From the NCBI RefSeq assembly GCF_900107435.1, contig NZ_FNPZ01000004.1, forward strand, positions 496,001-560,000: a stretch of DNA of 64,000 nucleotides. The letters run 5' to 3'. This stretch comes from Herbiconiux ginsengi (lineage in GTDB: Bacteria; Actinomycetota; Actinomycetes; Actinomycetales; Microbacteriaceae). Numbering within the stretch: the first letter of the stretch is position 1; the number at the start of each line of letters is the position of its first letter. The notes beneath the pieces are model-generated. The model worked only from the letters and a program-made list of their open reading frames with translations, had not been told where the DNA came from and did not search any database. This document shows positions 48,915 to 57,638 of this stretch, piece after piece. The position numbers and the translations under genes were made by a program.

Positions 48915-49259
48915 ATGATGCGTATCGTCCTCATTACCGATCGCCCGTTTGCGGCGAGAGAGCCGGTCACCGCAATGAGCAGTTCCTTTGATTTCAACGA
49001 ATCAGCGTTTCGAAGCCTGATTGAGAATGAAGCCCAGGCCGCTATCAACGAGCTCGCGGCCCGGCAGACCGGTGAGCTCGACGAATTGCGTCAGCACTTC
49101 ACGGGCCACCCGATCGAGGAGATAAAGCCAGCACTCCAGGAACTCTTCGCAAAGGACGGTGGCAGCATCACCGAGCCCGAGTTGTCCGACTGGGCGCAGC
49201 TGATCAGCGATGGCACGCGGATTCAGATGTCGCCCCAGGCGATCGACTGGAGCGAATAA
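48915..49259 (+). CDS. hypothetical protein (first gene of a pair)
   Basis: A 114-residue protein if read from ATG 48915, which has GGAGG eight bases upstream. ATG 48975 (MSSSFDFNESAF, 94 residues) gives a more natural N-terminus and is a real alternative. The protein is acidic and helical, without a membrane segment (ENEAQAAINELAARQTGEL). Its stop overlaps the next start (TAATG), so the two are coupled. Family not recognised. Confidence 0.6.
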   Translation: MMRIVLITDRPFAAREPVTAMSSSFDFNESAFRSLIENEAQAAINELAARQTGELDELRQHFTGHPIEEIKPALQELFAKDGGSITEPELSDWAQLISDGTRIQMSPQAIDWSE

Positions 49260-49888
49260 TGTCTGACGTCGATCCCGAGTACCTGAAACACCAGTACCTC
49301 TATTTTCCGTGGACCGACGGGTTCGATTCCTTCCCCGCGGGAAAGGCGCTCGCCCATTATGTCGCGCAGCAGCACAAAGCGCGTCTCACGGTGGTGACCA
49401 TCGCGAAGCAGAATGCGGCGTTTCACGATGAGTTCGCCAGACTGCCTGTCGTCACCGAGCGTAGCGGTACCGTCGCGGAAGGCGGTGTAGTGCTGGCGTG
49501 GGTGCCGTCGCGAAAGGTTATGGCCAAGGTGCACAGCCTAAAGAAGAGCGTCGTCATTCTCGTAGAGGATCCGTCCGAGAAGTTCGAAGCATGGGCAAGG
49601 CTTGTCGGCGCCTACAACGTGGTGACTCGGAAGGTCATGACCGCCGGTCTCACCGAAGCGGGTACCAAGGCGCTCGAAGGGGTCGTCTGGGAGGGCTACA
49701 ACGGTTGGCACGATCAGATAGCCGAGACGATGACCATCTCCAATCTGACGGAGCTAGCCGGCAGCGACGGCTACGATCGCGCGATCGTGCTCGAGTTCGC
49801 GTCCCAGCGCAAGGGTGAGCATGCGTTGCAGCGCCTCGAGAAGATTCTCGACAAGTTCGAGAAATCGCACGCTCCCGCCCTAGAGTGA
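49259..49888 (+). CDS. hypothetical protein (second gene of a pair)
   Basis: A 209-residue soluble alpha/beta protein (ARLTVVTIAKQN, then SVVILVEDPSEKFEAWARLV). No catalytic motif that I can name. The start overlaps the stop of the previous gene. The pair lies 139 bases upstream of the AAA/S8 pair, on the same strand, so it may be an accessory part of the same system. A small hairpin (CGGAGTG / CACTCCG, 49924-49942) follows and may end the transcript. Confidence 0.6.
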   Translation: MSDVDPEYLKHQYLYFPWTDGFDSFPAGKALAHYVAQQHKARLTVVTIAKQNAAFHDEFARLPVVTERSGTVAEGGVVLAWVPSRKVMAKVHSLKKSVVILVEDPSEKFEAWARLVGAYNVVTRKVMTAGLTEAGTKALEGVVWEGYNGWHDQIAETMTISNLTELAGSDGYDRAIVLEFASQRKGEHALQRLEKILDKFEKSHAPALE

Positions 49889-50027
49889 TAGCCAATAGCC
49901 CGTAAAATCTCGGCAACCAAATGCGGAGTGAAGCACACTCCGGAGTCCTTCGCGATGCGCCGATGCCGATCCCGTAGACTCACGGCGGAGGGTTCGCCCG
50001 GATGAAATGATCGTGCGAGGAGGCGTG

Positions 50028-50996
50028 ATGGCTGGCTTAGGGGAACACATCACCGCCATGGTTCGCAGTCACGCGTCAGGTGATGATTCGGCGTTCTACT
50101 CGGTGGCGCTGCAGATCGCTGCACGCGAGGCCCGGCAGGGTCATCACGTTCTCGCAGACGACATCAAGAAAGCGGTTGATACTTCTCGGCAAGTTGCCCA
50201 ACGCAGCAATGTCACCAAGCTGGCAAAGCCCCGCGGAGAGCTCGCGGACCTCATTGAGACTTCGCACCCAGAAGTCACCCTGAAGAACCTGGTAGGACCG
50301 GGTGACCTCGTCGAACGTCTCAAGCAAGTAATCGCAGAGCAACGGCAACGAAAGACTCTGCTCGAGCACGGGTTCGACCCAACACACCGACTTCTCCTCG
50401 AAGGCCCGCCAGGAACCGGCAAGACCATGACGGCCGCGGTTCTCGCGCGCGAACTTGCGCTTCCAATGTTCACCGTTCGACTAGATAGCCTGCTCAGCAA
50501 ATACATGGGTGAGACCGCGGGCAAACTTCGACTGGTGTTCGACGCAGTCGCCGAACGCCGAGGGGTGTACCTCTTTGACGAGTTCGATGCGCTCGGTGGT
50601 GACCGGTCCGGTAACGATGTCGGCGAGGCCCGGAGAATCTTGAACTCGTTCCTAGTTTTCCTCGAGCAGTCCAGCCCGGAAAGCATCGTGATAGCGGCGA
50701 CCAATCACCGTTCGATTCTGGACAAAGCACTTTTCCGACGCTTCGACATGGTCCTTACGTACCACCTGCCAGACAAGATGCAGGCACGATCGGTCATCAA
50801 GGGCAGATTGGGCTCATTGATGAAGGGCTTGCGCTGGGACAGCGTCGATTCCCACACCGAAGGACTCAGCCACGCAGACCTGGTCAAAGCCGCTGAGGCT
50901 TCCGCGAAGTCGGTCCTGATGCGGGGCGAGACGCTCATCGCCGCCGACGATCTCATCGCTGCGCTGGACACCCGGCGAACGGCGAGCATTGGCTGA
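50028..50996 (+). CDS. AAA+ ATPase paired with an S8 protease (putative anti-phage)
   Basis: A 322-residue classical AAA protein. The N-terminal about 80 residues are helical. Walker A is GPPGTGKT (about 126-133), the pore-loop-like KYMGET follows, Walker B is YLFDEFDAL (about 181-189), and sensor 1/arginine-finger region is IAATNHRSILDKALFRRFD. A small lid helical domain ends the protein. ATG 50028 has GAGGAGG four bases upstream; GTG 50025 is equivalent. It overlaps the protease gene by eight bases. AAA-subtilase pairs of this layout are listed among anti-phage systems (IteA/IteS, from memory). Confidence 0.85.
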   Translation: MAGLGEHITAMVRSHASGDDSAFYSVALQIAAREARQGHHVLADDIKKAVDTSRQVAQRSNVTKLAKPRGELADLIETSHPEVTLKNLVGPGDLVERLKQVIAEQRQRKTLLEHGFDPTHRLLLEGPPGTGKTMTAAVLARELALPMFTVRLDSLLSKYMGETAGKLRLVFDAVAERRGVYLFDEFDALGGDRSGNDVGEARRILNSFLVFLEQSSPESIVIAATNHRSILDKALFRRFDMVLTYHLPDKMQARSVIKGRLGSLMKGLRWDSVDSHTEGLSHADLVKAAEASAKSVLMRGETLIAADDLIAALDTRRTASIG

Positions 50997-53547
50997 CGAT
51001 CTCCGACATCTCACTCACCTTTACGTTCTTGATCGCGCACGCAATGAGAACTTTTCTCGAGGCGGACAAGGCAACCCCAAAATCCGACCGGTCGAGTACC
51101 GAGCTCATGGGGCTGCTATCAAAGGCCAGCTTCAAGACACCTTTGCCGACATTGACGACGAGCGCGGCCGGACGAGCCTCAGCGCCGAGGAGCTCAAGGC
51201 GCTGGGAAGCATCGTCACTCTCGAAGGTGAAGATGCAGCCTATCCGCTGAAGATCGAGTCGCTACAGACCTTCTCCAAGCACCGAAATACGCCGAAGGTG
51301 CCGCAATGGTTGCTTCTATCGGTGCAACCAGCAACCAAATCCCTGCCGGAACGAGCCGTCGTCTGGGTTGCGGACAGCTACCGCCCACAGTTCCTCAAAA
51401 TCTTCGAAGACTACCTCGCCAAGAAGAGCACCAAAGCAGCCGAAGACAAATGGGAAACACCCGACGGCAACCCCGCGAATCGTGCACTTGTCGCCAATAT
51501 CTCTAGAATCCGTCAGACCATCCTTGACGACCTCTGGCAATCCGACGGCGAGCCGCCCAAAACCGGAGCCCACTGGTGGGAGCTTTGGCTGGATCCGTCA
51601 CAACAGAACATCGATACCCTCCAGAAGTTCGCGACAGCGTACGGCCTCAAGCTACTGAACCGTTCGCTAGCGCTGAACGACAGAGTCGTCGTCTGGATTA
51701 GAGCAACATGGCAGCAGCTGGAAGTCCTGCCGTTCACGAGCGTCCCGATTGCAGAAATCCGCCGCCCTGAGTTTGTCGACACGGTCGAGGATCTACTTCC
51801 CGATGAACAAGATGACTACGTTGATGACCTCGCAGCACGGATCATCGCCGCCCCAACCGACGCCCCGGCGGTCTGTCACTTCGACACAGGCGTGGCCCGC
51901 ACCCACCGTCTACTCTCCGACTCTCTCGACATCGGGGATCTGCACACAGTCATCGGGACCTCCGGGGTAGACAGGCAAGGCCACGGAACATCCATGGCAG
52001 GCCTGGCCCTATACGGCGCGCTCGACGATCTCCTTACAGGGGCTGGGACGATCCAGCTCCATCACCGGCTCGAATCCGTGCGCATCCTCCCCGAGCATGA
52101 CGAGCCCGACACCGACCCCCTCGACTATGGAACAGTCACCGTCGAGGCAGTCGCGCTGGCCGAGATCGCAGCCCAGCGCAGGCGTGTGTTCTGCATGCCG
52201 ATCTCCACGGATCCCGACCGCCCAGGAGTTCCCACACTCTGGTCCGCGACCGTTGATGCCCTCGCGGTGGGAACAGAAATCATCCGAGACGGTAACCAGC
52301 TCCAGCTGCTGTCTGAACCAGATCACGACGCAAGTCGACTACTGATCACCGCTACCGGAAACGTCGGCAGCTACCACGCGAACCACCGCCTCGAGTCCGA
52401 TACTTCACCCGTAGAAGACCCCGCCCAATCATGGAATGCGTTAACTGTAGGCGCGCACACCGACCTCGTGACGGTCCCCAGCGATCCTGATTACGCCGGA
52501 TGGACCGCGATGGCAGCGGCAGGGGAGCTGTCGCCTCACAGCCGGACATCGCTTCTCTTCGGCAAGAGAACCTGGCCGATCAAGCCCGACATCTGCTTCG
52601 AGGGCGGCAACGTACTCACCGACGGGGGAATAGCTTTCGAAGATCGTCATCCATTGATGTCACTTCGAACAACGGGAATCCACAACGACCTCGCTCTGAC
52701 CTCCGCCAACGCCACCAGCGCTGCCACCGCCCAGGCTTCACGTCTTGCCGCGCTCACCATGGCCCAATACCCCGAGTACTGGCCCGAGACCGTTCGAGGT
52801 CTGCTCGTCCACGCTGCTGAGTGGACCCCAGCCATGCGTGCCGAGTTTGACGCCACTGGCGGCAAGAAGGAGCCAAAACTTGAACTCCTGAGGCGATACG
52901 GGTGGGGAGTGCCGACGGAAGATGCGGTGCTGCGTTCGTCCAGACAATCGGTGACTCTCGTAACGCAAGACACGTTCGTTCCCTTCGAGGGAACTGACTA
53001 CAAGATGCGCAGGTTCAGACTCCACTCAATGCCCTGGCCCACTGAGGTGCTGGAGACTATCGGAGCTGGTGACGTCACCCTTAAGGTCACCCTGTCCTAT
53101 TTCGTGGAGCCGTCCGCCTCCAGGCGAGGCTGGAGACAGCGGTACTCCTACGCGTCCCACCTTCTGCGATTCGAACTCAAATCGCCAACCGAAACAGAAT
53201 CCGAGTTCATCTCTCGTATCAACCGGGAAGCGGAAAACGACGAAGACTCCGCAGGCAGTTCGCCCTCGTCGGGCTCGGATCGGTGGTTCATCGGCCCCAA
53301 CCAACGCAACCTCGGCTCGCTCCACCAGGACATCTGGGAAGGCTCCGGTCAGGAACTAGCTGCTAGCGGCGTGCTCGGCGTGTACCCGGTCGGCGGTTGG
53401 TGGAAACGCAACCAACGTAGGGATCGCCTCGACCTTCCTGTCCGCTACTCACTGATCGTGTCTCTCAAGACCCGTGCACAAGACGTTGATCTGTACACAC
53501 CGATCGCGACCGACCTTCGGTTGCCGATTGAGATTGACACCGTCTGA
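50989..53547 (+). CDS. subtilisin-like (S8) serine protease, cytoplasmic
   Basis: An 852-residue protease without a signal peptide. The catalytic triad is Asp299 in HFDTGVA, His332 in RQGHGTSMAGL and Ser577 in NATSAATAQ. A region of about 280 residues precedes the peptidase domain and about 220 residues of beta-rich sequence follow it. TTG start overlapping the ATPase stop. The lack of export and the tight link to a AAA ATPase point to a controlled intracellular protease, as in defence systems in which infection unleashes proteolysis. Substrate and trigger are unknown. Confidence 0.87.
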   Translation: MADDLRHLTHLYVLDRARNENFSRGGQGNPKIRPVEYRAHGAAIKGQLQDTFADIDDERGRTSLSAEELKALGSIVTLEGEDAAYPLKIESLQTFSKHRNTPKVPQWLLLSVQPATKSLPERAVVWVADSYRPQFLKIFEDYLAKKSTKAAEDKWETPDGNPANRALVANISRIRQTILDDLWQSDGEPPKTGAHWWELWLDPSQQNIDTLQKFATAYGLKLLNRSLALNDRVVVWIRATWQQLEVLPFTSVPIAEIRRPEFVDTVEDLLPDEQDDYVDDLAARIIAAPTDAPAVCHFDTGVARTHRLLSDSLDIGDLHTVIGTSGVDRQGHGTSMAGLALYGALDDLLTGAGTIQLHHRLESVRILPEHDEPDTDPLDYGTVTVEAVALAEIAAQRRRVFCMPISTDPDRPGVPTLWSATVDALAVGTEIIRDGNQLQLLSEPDHDASRLLITATGNVGSYHANHRLESDTSPVEDPAQSWNALTVGAHTDLVTVPSDPDYAGWTAMAAAGELSPHSRTSLLFGKRTWPIKPDICFEGGNVLTDGGIAFEDRHPLMSLRTTGIHNDLALTSANATSAATAQASRLAALTMAQYPEYWPETVRGLLVHAAEWTPAMRAEFDATGGKKEPKLELLRRYGWGVPTEDAVLRSSRQSVTLVTQDTFVPFEGTDYKMRRFRLHSMPWPTEVLETIGAGDVTLKVTLSYFVEPSASRRGWRQRYSYASHLLRFELKSPTETESEFISRINREAENDEDSAGSSPSSGSDRWFIGPNQRNLGSLHQDIWEGSGQELAASGVLGVYPVGGWWKRNQRRDRLDLPVRYSLIVSLKTRAQDVDLYTPIATDLRLPIEIDTV

Positions 53548-53607
53548 GGGCGACTACTCGTCAACGAATCCGAGCGAAGCCAGTTGCGTCTGCGGAAAGG
53601 ACTGTAC

Positions 53608-54894
53608 GTGCTCAACGATGAACAACTCGCGGCGATCATTGACGTCGGCTACGAGCAGCGCGGCGTTGAGTTCAAGAGCGCCGGCGACCGGTCAGATCGC
53701 TCCTTCCTCGCGAATGTCGCCCGCGCCACCATCGCGCTGGCGAATCAGCGAGACGGCGGCCACCTCATCATCGGTCTCAGCGAGAACGGCATCGACGATG
53801 CAGCAAGCGGTCTGAGCCCCGAACAGCTTGACCAGTGGCTTTCATTCGATGACGTCTCGGATCAGATCAATGCTTATGCGGATCCGCCTATACAGATCCA
53901 GCTCGCTCAAGTGCAGCTACCGAATGAACGCGCCGTTGTGGTCGTCGAGGTGTCCGAATTTGCTGAGATCCCGGTCCTCAGTAAGAAGGACTATCCCAAC
54001 CGGATCGCCGCCAAGCAGCTCTACACGCGTTCGATGGCAAAGCCCGAAAGCTCCGCGGCGCTCACCCAGAATGAGCTGCGAGAGGTAATCACACTCGCCA
54101 CAGAAAAGCAGCTCGCCCGCTTCCTGGAGACCGCTCGGCGAGCCGGCATAGGGGTGGGACAACCCGCTGCAGCCTCCGCACGGGAGCAGTTCGACGAACA
54201 GCTCAGTCGAGCGCTGGCCGATGACTTTCACCTCGACCAAACTCTCCCGCAGCTCATCACCACAATCAGGCCTGCGGTCTTCGACGCTCGACGGATTCCG
54301 TTCCTCGAGCTGCTGCCTGCGATTCAGAACGCCGTCGTCAGACGACGCGGATGGCCGTTTCCATTCGTGCAGAATCCCATCTCTGGAAGAGATTGGGTGG
54401 GGGAACAGATCTCCAGCATGCATCCAGGGACGTGGCAACTCTTTGAGAGCGGACAGTTCCTCGATAGCCGATTTATCGAGGAGTACGGACCAGACTCCGA
54501 TGGCTTCCTCGACGAGGGGCAAATAATCAGGGGCTATTTGCCGATTTGGTTGCCGCTGCTGCACTTCACCGAGGGTATTGAATTTGCGGGACGCCTTCAG
54601 CGGGCAACCTTCGAGGCCGAGCCCGTGAGCATAACGTTGTCCCTCCACAACATTCGACGTTTCGTCCTCGTGGCCGCCCACCGCTCACGATCCGGACTGC
54701 ATGGCAGCTACGTATACAACGACGACACCTGGGAATACGAGATCCACCTGTCCCCAGAAGAAGGACTCACGAGTACTCGAGCACTCGCCGCGGAAGCCGC
54801 ACTCGACCTCCTGCAGAGGTTCGGTTGGAGGGGAGTTACGCTGGATCTCCTTCGCGACATCCAAACCGAAGCCTTCGGCCCAGAACCCCAGTAG
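53608..54894 (+). CDS. AlbA_2/Schlafen-type putative DNA-binding protein
   Basis: A 428-residue protein. The N-terminal about 150 residues match the AlbA_2 domain: GVEFKSAGD, ARATIALANQRDGGHLIIGL and the later strand RAVVVVEVSEF. Such domains occur in regulators and in defence proteins related to Schlafen. The remainder is not recognised. GTG 53608 has GGAAAGGA six bases upstream; the longer TTG 53584 start is less likely. It starts 60 bases after the protease gene and may be a third component of that system. Confidence 0.7.
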   Translation: MLNDEQLAAIIDVGYEQRGVEFKSAGDRSDRSFLANVARATIALANQRDGGHLIIGLSENGIDDAASGLSPEQLDQWLSFDDVSDQINAYADPPIQIQLAQVQLPNERAVVVVEVSEFAEIPVLSKKDYPNRIAAKQLYTRSMAKPESSAALTQNELREVITLATEKQLARFLETARRAGIGVGQPAAASAREQFDEQLSRALADDFHLDQTLPQLITTIRPAVFDARRIPFLELLPAIQNAVVRRRGWPFPFVQNPISGRDWVGEQISSMHPGTWQLFESGQFLDSRFIEEYGPDSDGFLDEGQIIRGYLPIWLPLLHFTEGIEFAGRLQRATFEAEPVSITLSLHNIRRFVLVAAHRSRSGLHGSYVYNDDTWEYEIHLSPEEGLTSTRALAAEAALDLLQRFGWRGVTLDLLRDIQTEAFGPEPQ

Positions 54895-54977
54895 GTGATA
54901 GCTGGCCACCACCCGGTACCGCGGATTGGTGATTTCGTTCCTGCGCCGCGCGGACGGGCTTGAGATAGCCTGAGAAA

Positions 54978-55385
54978 GTGAAGATCACTCCAGCTCGGCA
55001 GCGCAATGCGGTGTCCGAGGGGGTAGCGTTAGGGATCGTTGTCGCCGGACATGATTCCATCGAGTTCGACAAAGTGCGCGTCGACCTCGCGTTCGAAGGT
55101 GCCTGGCGTGCCTGGCCGCACCGAAGACGCTTCTCCCAAGTCGATACCGATATCCGGAACGGCAAGGACGGCACATGGGTCATGACCCACGCCGAACAGG
55201 GCCGGCAAGCGTTCGCGTTTCACTGGGACACGCGTGGACGTGACTTGGTGATCTACGCACGCCAACCCGACTGGGACCCCGACGATCCATCAGACATCGA
55301 ATTCGCGCTCGGCGTCATTGACGGTGGCCTGGTTCTGGACGATTGGCTAGCGCTAGCACGCGGCTTCCTCGACCGCCTCAACTGA
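54978..55385 (+). CDS. hypothetical protein
   Basis: A 135-residue acidic protein with GTG start. Beta-rich, many Trp and Asp residues (WRAWPHRRRF, YARQPDWDPDDPSD). No signal peptide or membrane segment. Family unknown. Its 3' end directly abuts the IS3 remnant, so its C-terminus could be altered. Confidence 0.55.
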   Translation: MKITPARQRNAVSEGVALGIVVAGHDSIEFDKVRVDLAFEGAWRAWPHRRRFSQVDTDIRNGKDGTWVMTHAEQGRQAFAFHWDTRGRDLVIYARQPDWDPDDPSDIEFALGVIDGGLVLDDWLALARGFLDRLN

Positions 55386-55510
55386 GGATGGATGCGGCGT
55401 GAGAACACGTCGATGACGAACGCGATGTAATCCAACCATGACTGCGTGGGGATTGAGGTCGCATCCGCCCTCAGGGGGCGGCGGGAATTGTCTGCGATCA
55501 GGCGAACGCC
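55386..55510 (-). pseudogene. IS3-family transposase fragment
   Basis: The minus strand encodes ATSIPTQSWLDYIAFVIDVF followed by SRRI, the part of the IS3 OrfB integrase core (normally ADITYV...VAFVIDVFSRRIVGW) that holds the second catalytic Asp. Nothing of the rest of the transposase or of terminal repeats remains. A short scar of an old insertion. Confidence 0.6.
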
Positions 55511-55581
55511 ACGGATCCTCAGGGCCTCAAGATGCCACGTTGCCGAACATCTACCCAGTGAGTCTCGATCGTAATCGCGAA

Positions 55582-56871
55582 CTACCAGGTTTCGTCGAGC
55601 GTGCGCTCCAAGTGGTCGGTGGCGCGATCCCACCAACTGCCGTACCGGTCAGCGGAGGATAAGCCGAAGACGACAGATCCAGGCGGCATATCCGTCAGAT
55701 GAGCGGGATACGCAGCGACCTCGATAAACGGGATATCGGTGACACCCTCTGCTGGGTCGACTTCATCTGCAATCCAGCCCGGCAGATCGTGCTGCTGCGG
55801 GCGAAGGATCTCGAGGACATCTGGGAGGACTGTGCGGATCAGGTTGTCAAGATCCTTTCCGCTTCGTTGTTCCTCGAAAAGGATCATGGAGATTCCGCTG
55901 CGTGCCCGCATCGGAAATAGGCCGGGGAACGTCTTGCGTCGAGATAGCAGAAGCTCACGCAAGTGTGCTTGGAAATCGAGGCCACCTCCGTGCTTGGGAA
56001 GCACACCGAGATCGAACAGGTAGGGCGTGTACTGGAGACGACTGCGCACATGGTTCCAGACGCCGAAACGATCCACAGGTAGGTCGGTGAGCAAGGATGA
56101 GAAGACCATGTCGACGATATGTTGCTGCTGTGACTGGTCTTGATAGTCGATCTGATTGGTGATGAGTTTCCGCTGAAACAGACCCTCATCAGTGTCAGGA
56201 TCGAAGATTGACCGGTAGTCGATGAGATCGTCGAGCAACATGTCATGCTCGACGAACTTGCGGTGGTGCATGCCGTATTCCTCATCGAACGGGTCCCATC
56301 GTTCGTCCAGGCCTGAGACCGCCCGCAGGTTAGCGAGTACGTTCGTCCTGGTTTGGGCAGTGATGTAGAGCTTCGGTTCCTGTTTATCAAGCTCCGATGG
56401 TTCGGGCCACGGAAGGGCTACCTCCATGTCCCATGCTGCGGTGGCGGCTGCCACGACTTCGGAAACAGACTCTTGTGATGCCTCCTTCCGGGGGCGTGGA
56501 GCCTGCGATCGTGCGGCATGCGCGTACAGAAGCTTCACCTGGCGGTCGTCAGCATAAACATGGTCCGTCAGTTCATCCAGAAGCCACTTGCAGATGCTGT
56601 CCACGCGCGCTCCATTTCGGGTCGAGCTGAACAGGACGATGTCCAGAGCTATCGCAGCGCGAGGCTTCGGCCATGTAGTCAACTCGCGTGCACGACGCGC
56701 AAGGACGTCTACTTCGAAAGCAGCAGCAAGGGCCTCCCGGGCTTTTTCCCTAGTTCGTTTGCGGGTCTTCTTTGTAGGCGGTTCCAACGGAAGGAGTATC
56801 CGTAGTGATTCTTCACGCCGACGGTGGAAGCGGATGAACTCAGCTTCCGGCGTGCTCCAGAATCGGTGCAC
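55582..56871 (-). CDS. protein with two RusA-like (Holliday junction resolvase) segments
   Basis: A 429-residue protein. Residues about 75-125 have the RusA pattern ALDIVLF...ARVDSICKWLLDEL...YADDRQVKLLYAH, and residues about 335-360 have a second GISMILF...GKDLDNLIRTVLPDVLEIL. RusA enzymes place catalytic Asp residues in (D)xDNxxKxxxDxL and yxDDxQV. The first copy has Ser for Asn and the second lacks the DDxQV part. It may be a resolvase derivative or a nuclease-like effector. GTG 56871 has AGAGG seven bases upstream. Last gene of element 2; the function is uncertain. Confidence 0.6.
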   Translation of the reverse strand: MHRFWSTPEAEFIRFHRRREESLRILLPLEPPTKKTRKRTREKAREALAAAFEVDVLARRARELTTWPKPRAAIALDIVLFSSTRNGARVDSICKWLLDELTDHVYADDRQVKLLYAHAARSQAPRPRKEASQESVSEVVAAATAAWDMEVALPWPEPSELDKQEPKLYITAQTRTNVLANLRAVSGLDERWDPFDEEYGMHHRKFVEHDMLLDDLIDYRSIFDPDTDEGLFQRKLITNQIDYQDQSQQQHIVDMVFSSLLTDLPVDRFGVWNHVRSRLQYTPYLFDLGVLPKHGGGLDFQAHLRELLLSRRKTFPGLFPMRARSGISMILFEEQRSGKDLDNLIRTVLPDVLEILRPQQHDLPGWIADEVDPAEGVTDIPFIEVAAYPAHLTDMPPGSVVFGLSSADRYGSWWDRATDHLERTLDETW

Positions 56872-57132
56872 CTTCAAACCTCTAGCTCAGCCTCTAGAAG
56901 GACGTTGCTGTTGACACAGTGGGGGAGGGCTTCAAGCGTGCTGCGATGCGTGCCGTCAAACAAACGGTTCCAAGTTCCGCGCATAGGGGCCTCCGTCCAG
57001 TCAACTTCAATCTATCGGCGTTCGCTGTCGAGTCCTCGGGCATCGGAGGGACGTACCTGATCTGGGAGATGTCGTGGGATGCTTCCTCATCCCGCATAAG
57101 CCCCCGCTGAGGGTGCGAACGGCTACCAAGCG
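56872..57132. other. gap without a recognisable gene
   Basis: The 260 bases between the RusA-like gene and the right-end repeats of element 2 contain only open frames with no protein-like composition. The promoter of the minus-strand gene should be here, but I cannot place it with confidence. Confidence 0.4.
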
Positions 57133-57218
57133 CCGGGACCAAACCGGGACCAGAACCATGCAATGCATGCAAGCCATGACGTGAAATGACACCGTTTGGG
57201 GCAGAGATGCCCGGAAAA
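57133..57218. repeat. right-end subterminal sequence of element 2
   Basis: CCGGGACCAAACCGGGACCA, ATGCAATGCATGC, then CATGACGTGAAATGAC and GCCCGGAAAA appear in the same order and spacing as at 46305-46394. The agreement shows that both elements end in the same way and probably use the same integrase. Confidence 0.65.
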
Positions 57219-57244
57219 CCAAAGAATCCGTCTGAACCGTCTAC

Positions 57245-57287
57245 CTGGGGGTCAAGGGGTCTTAGGTTCAAATCCTGTCAGCCCGAC
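57245..57287 (+). repeat. attachment site copy 3 (chromosomal attR)
   Basis: A 43-base copy of the tRNA-Pro 3' half with two changes (GTCTTAGG for GTCGCAGG). It is followed after three bases by a terminator hairpin, as expected for the original chromosomal side of a tRNA gene. It is not a tRNA. Confidence 0.82.
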
Positions 57288-57290
57288 GGA

Positions 57291-57334
57291 AAGCCCTGGT
57301 GAGAAGCAGTCTTCTCGCCTGGGCTTCGTCTTTT
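57291..57334 (+). terminator. ancestral tRNA-Pro terminator
   Basis: AAGCCCTGGTGAGAAG and CTTCTCGCCTGGGCTT form a 16-bp stem (one mismatch, one G-T pair) with a CAGT loop, followed by CGTCTTTT. It follows att copy 3 immediately and most likely served the tRNA-Pro gene now 34 kb upstream. The 300 bases after it (57335-57638) hold no gene. Confidence 0.8.
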
Positions 57335-57638
57335 CCGGGCCCACAGTGTTCTGGTCCCATAAGCCATGGTTGCTTCGATCCACACCGTGTCTCGTCCTTG
57401 CCGCAGTTGCGAGGGGGACCAGACGTGGCCTGTTTCTCGCGGAGACAGCGGGACCAATCCGCGCAGGGGAGGGCGCCGAGGCGCGCTCGGCGGTACGTCG
57501 CCTGTGGTCAGATCCCGGGTGCCTGCGTCGGTTTGGTCCCCATTTGCGGTGCTGAAAGCTCGCTAGCCAGGAACACCTGCGCCCCACCTCGCGTAGAGCT
57601 GGGATGCCGCAGCGGCGTCGAGCGTTCTCGGGGCCTGC

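Larger units (their letters stand above)
46419..57287. mobile_element. integrative element 2, defence island
   Basis: About 10.8 kb between the second and third copies of the 43-bp tRNA-Pro repeat. It opens with a near-complete tyrosine integrase on the minus strand and ends with the same subterminal block as element 1. Cargo: HEPN-like protein, a two-gene pair of unknown function, AAA+ ATPase with S8 protease, AlbA_2 protein, an unknown protein, an IS3 fragment and a RusA-like protein. Base composition is visibly less GC-rich than the housekeeping region, which supports recent transfer. No conjugation or replication genes are present. Confidence 0.8.
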
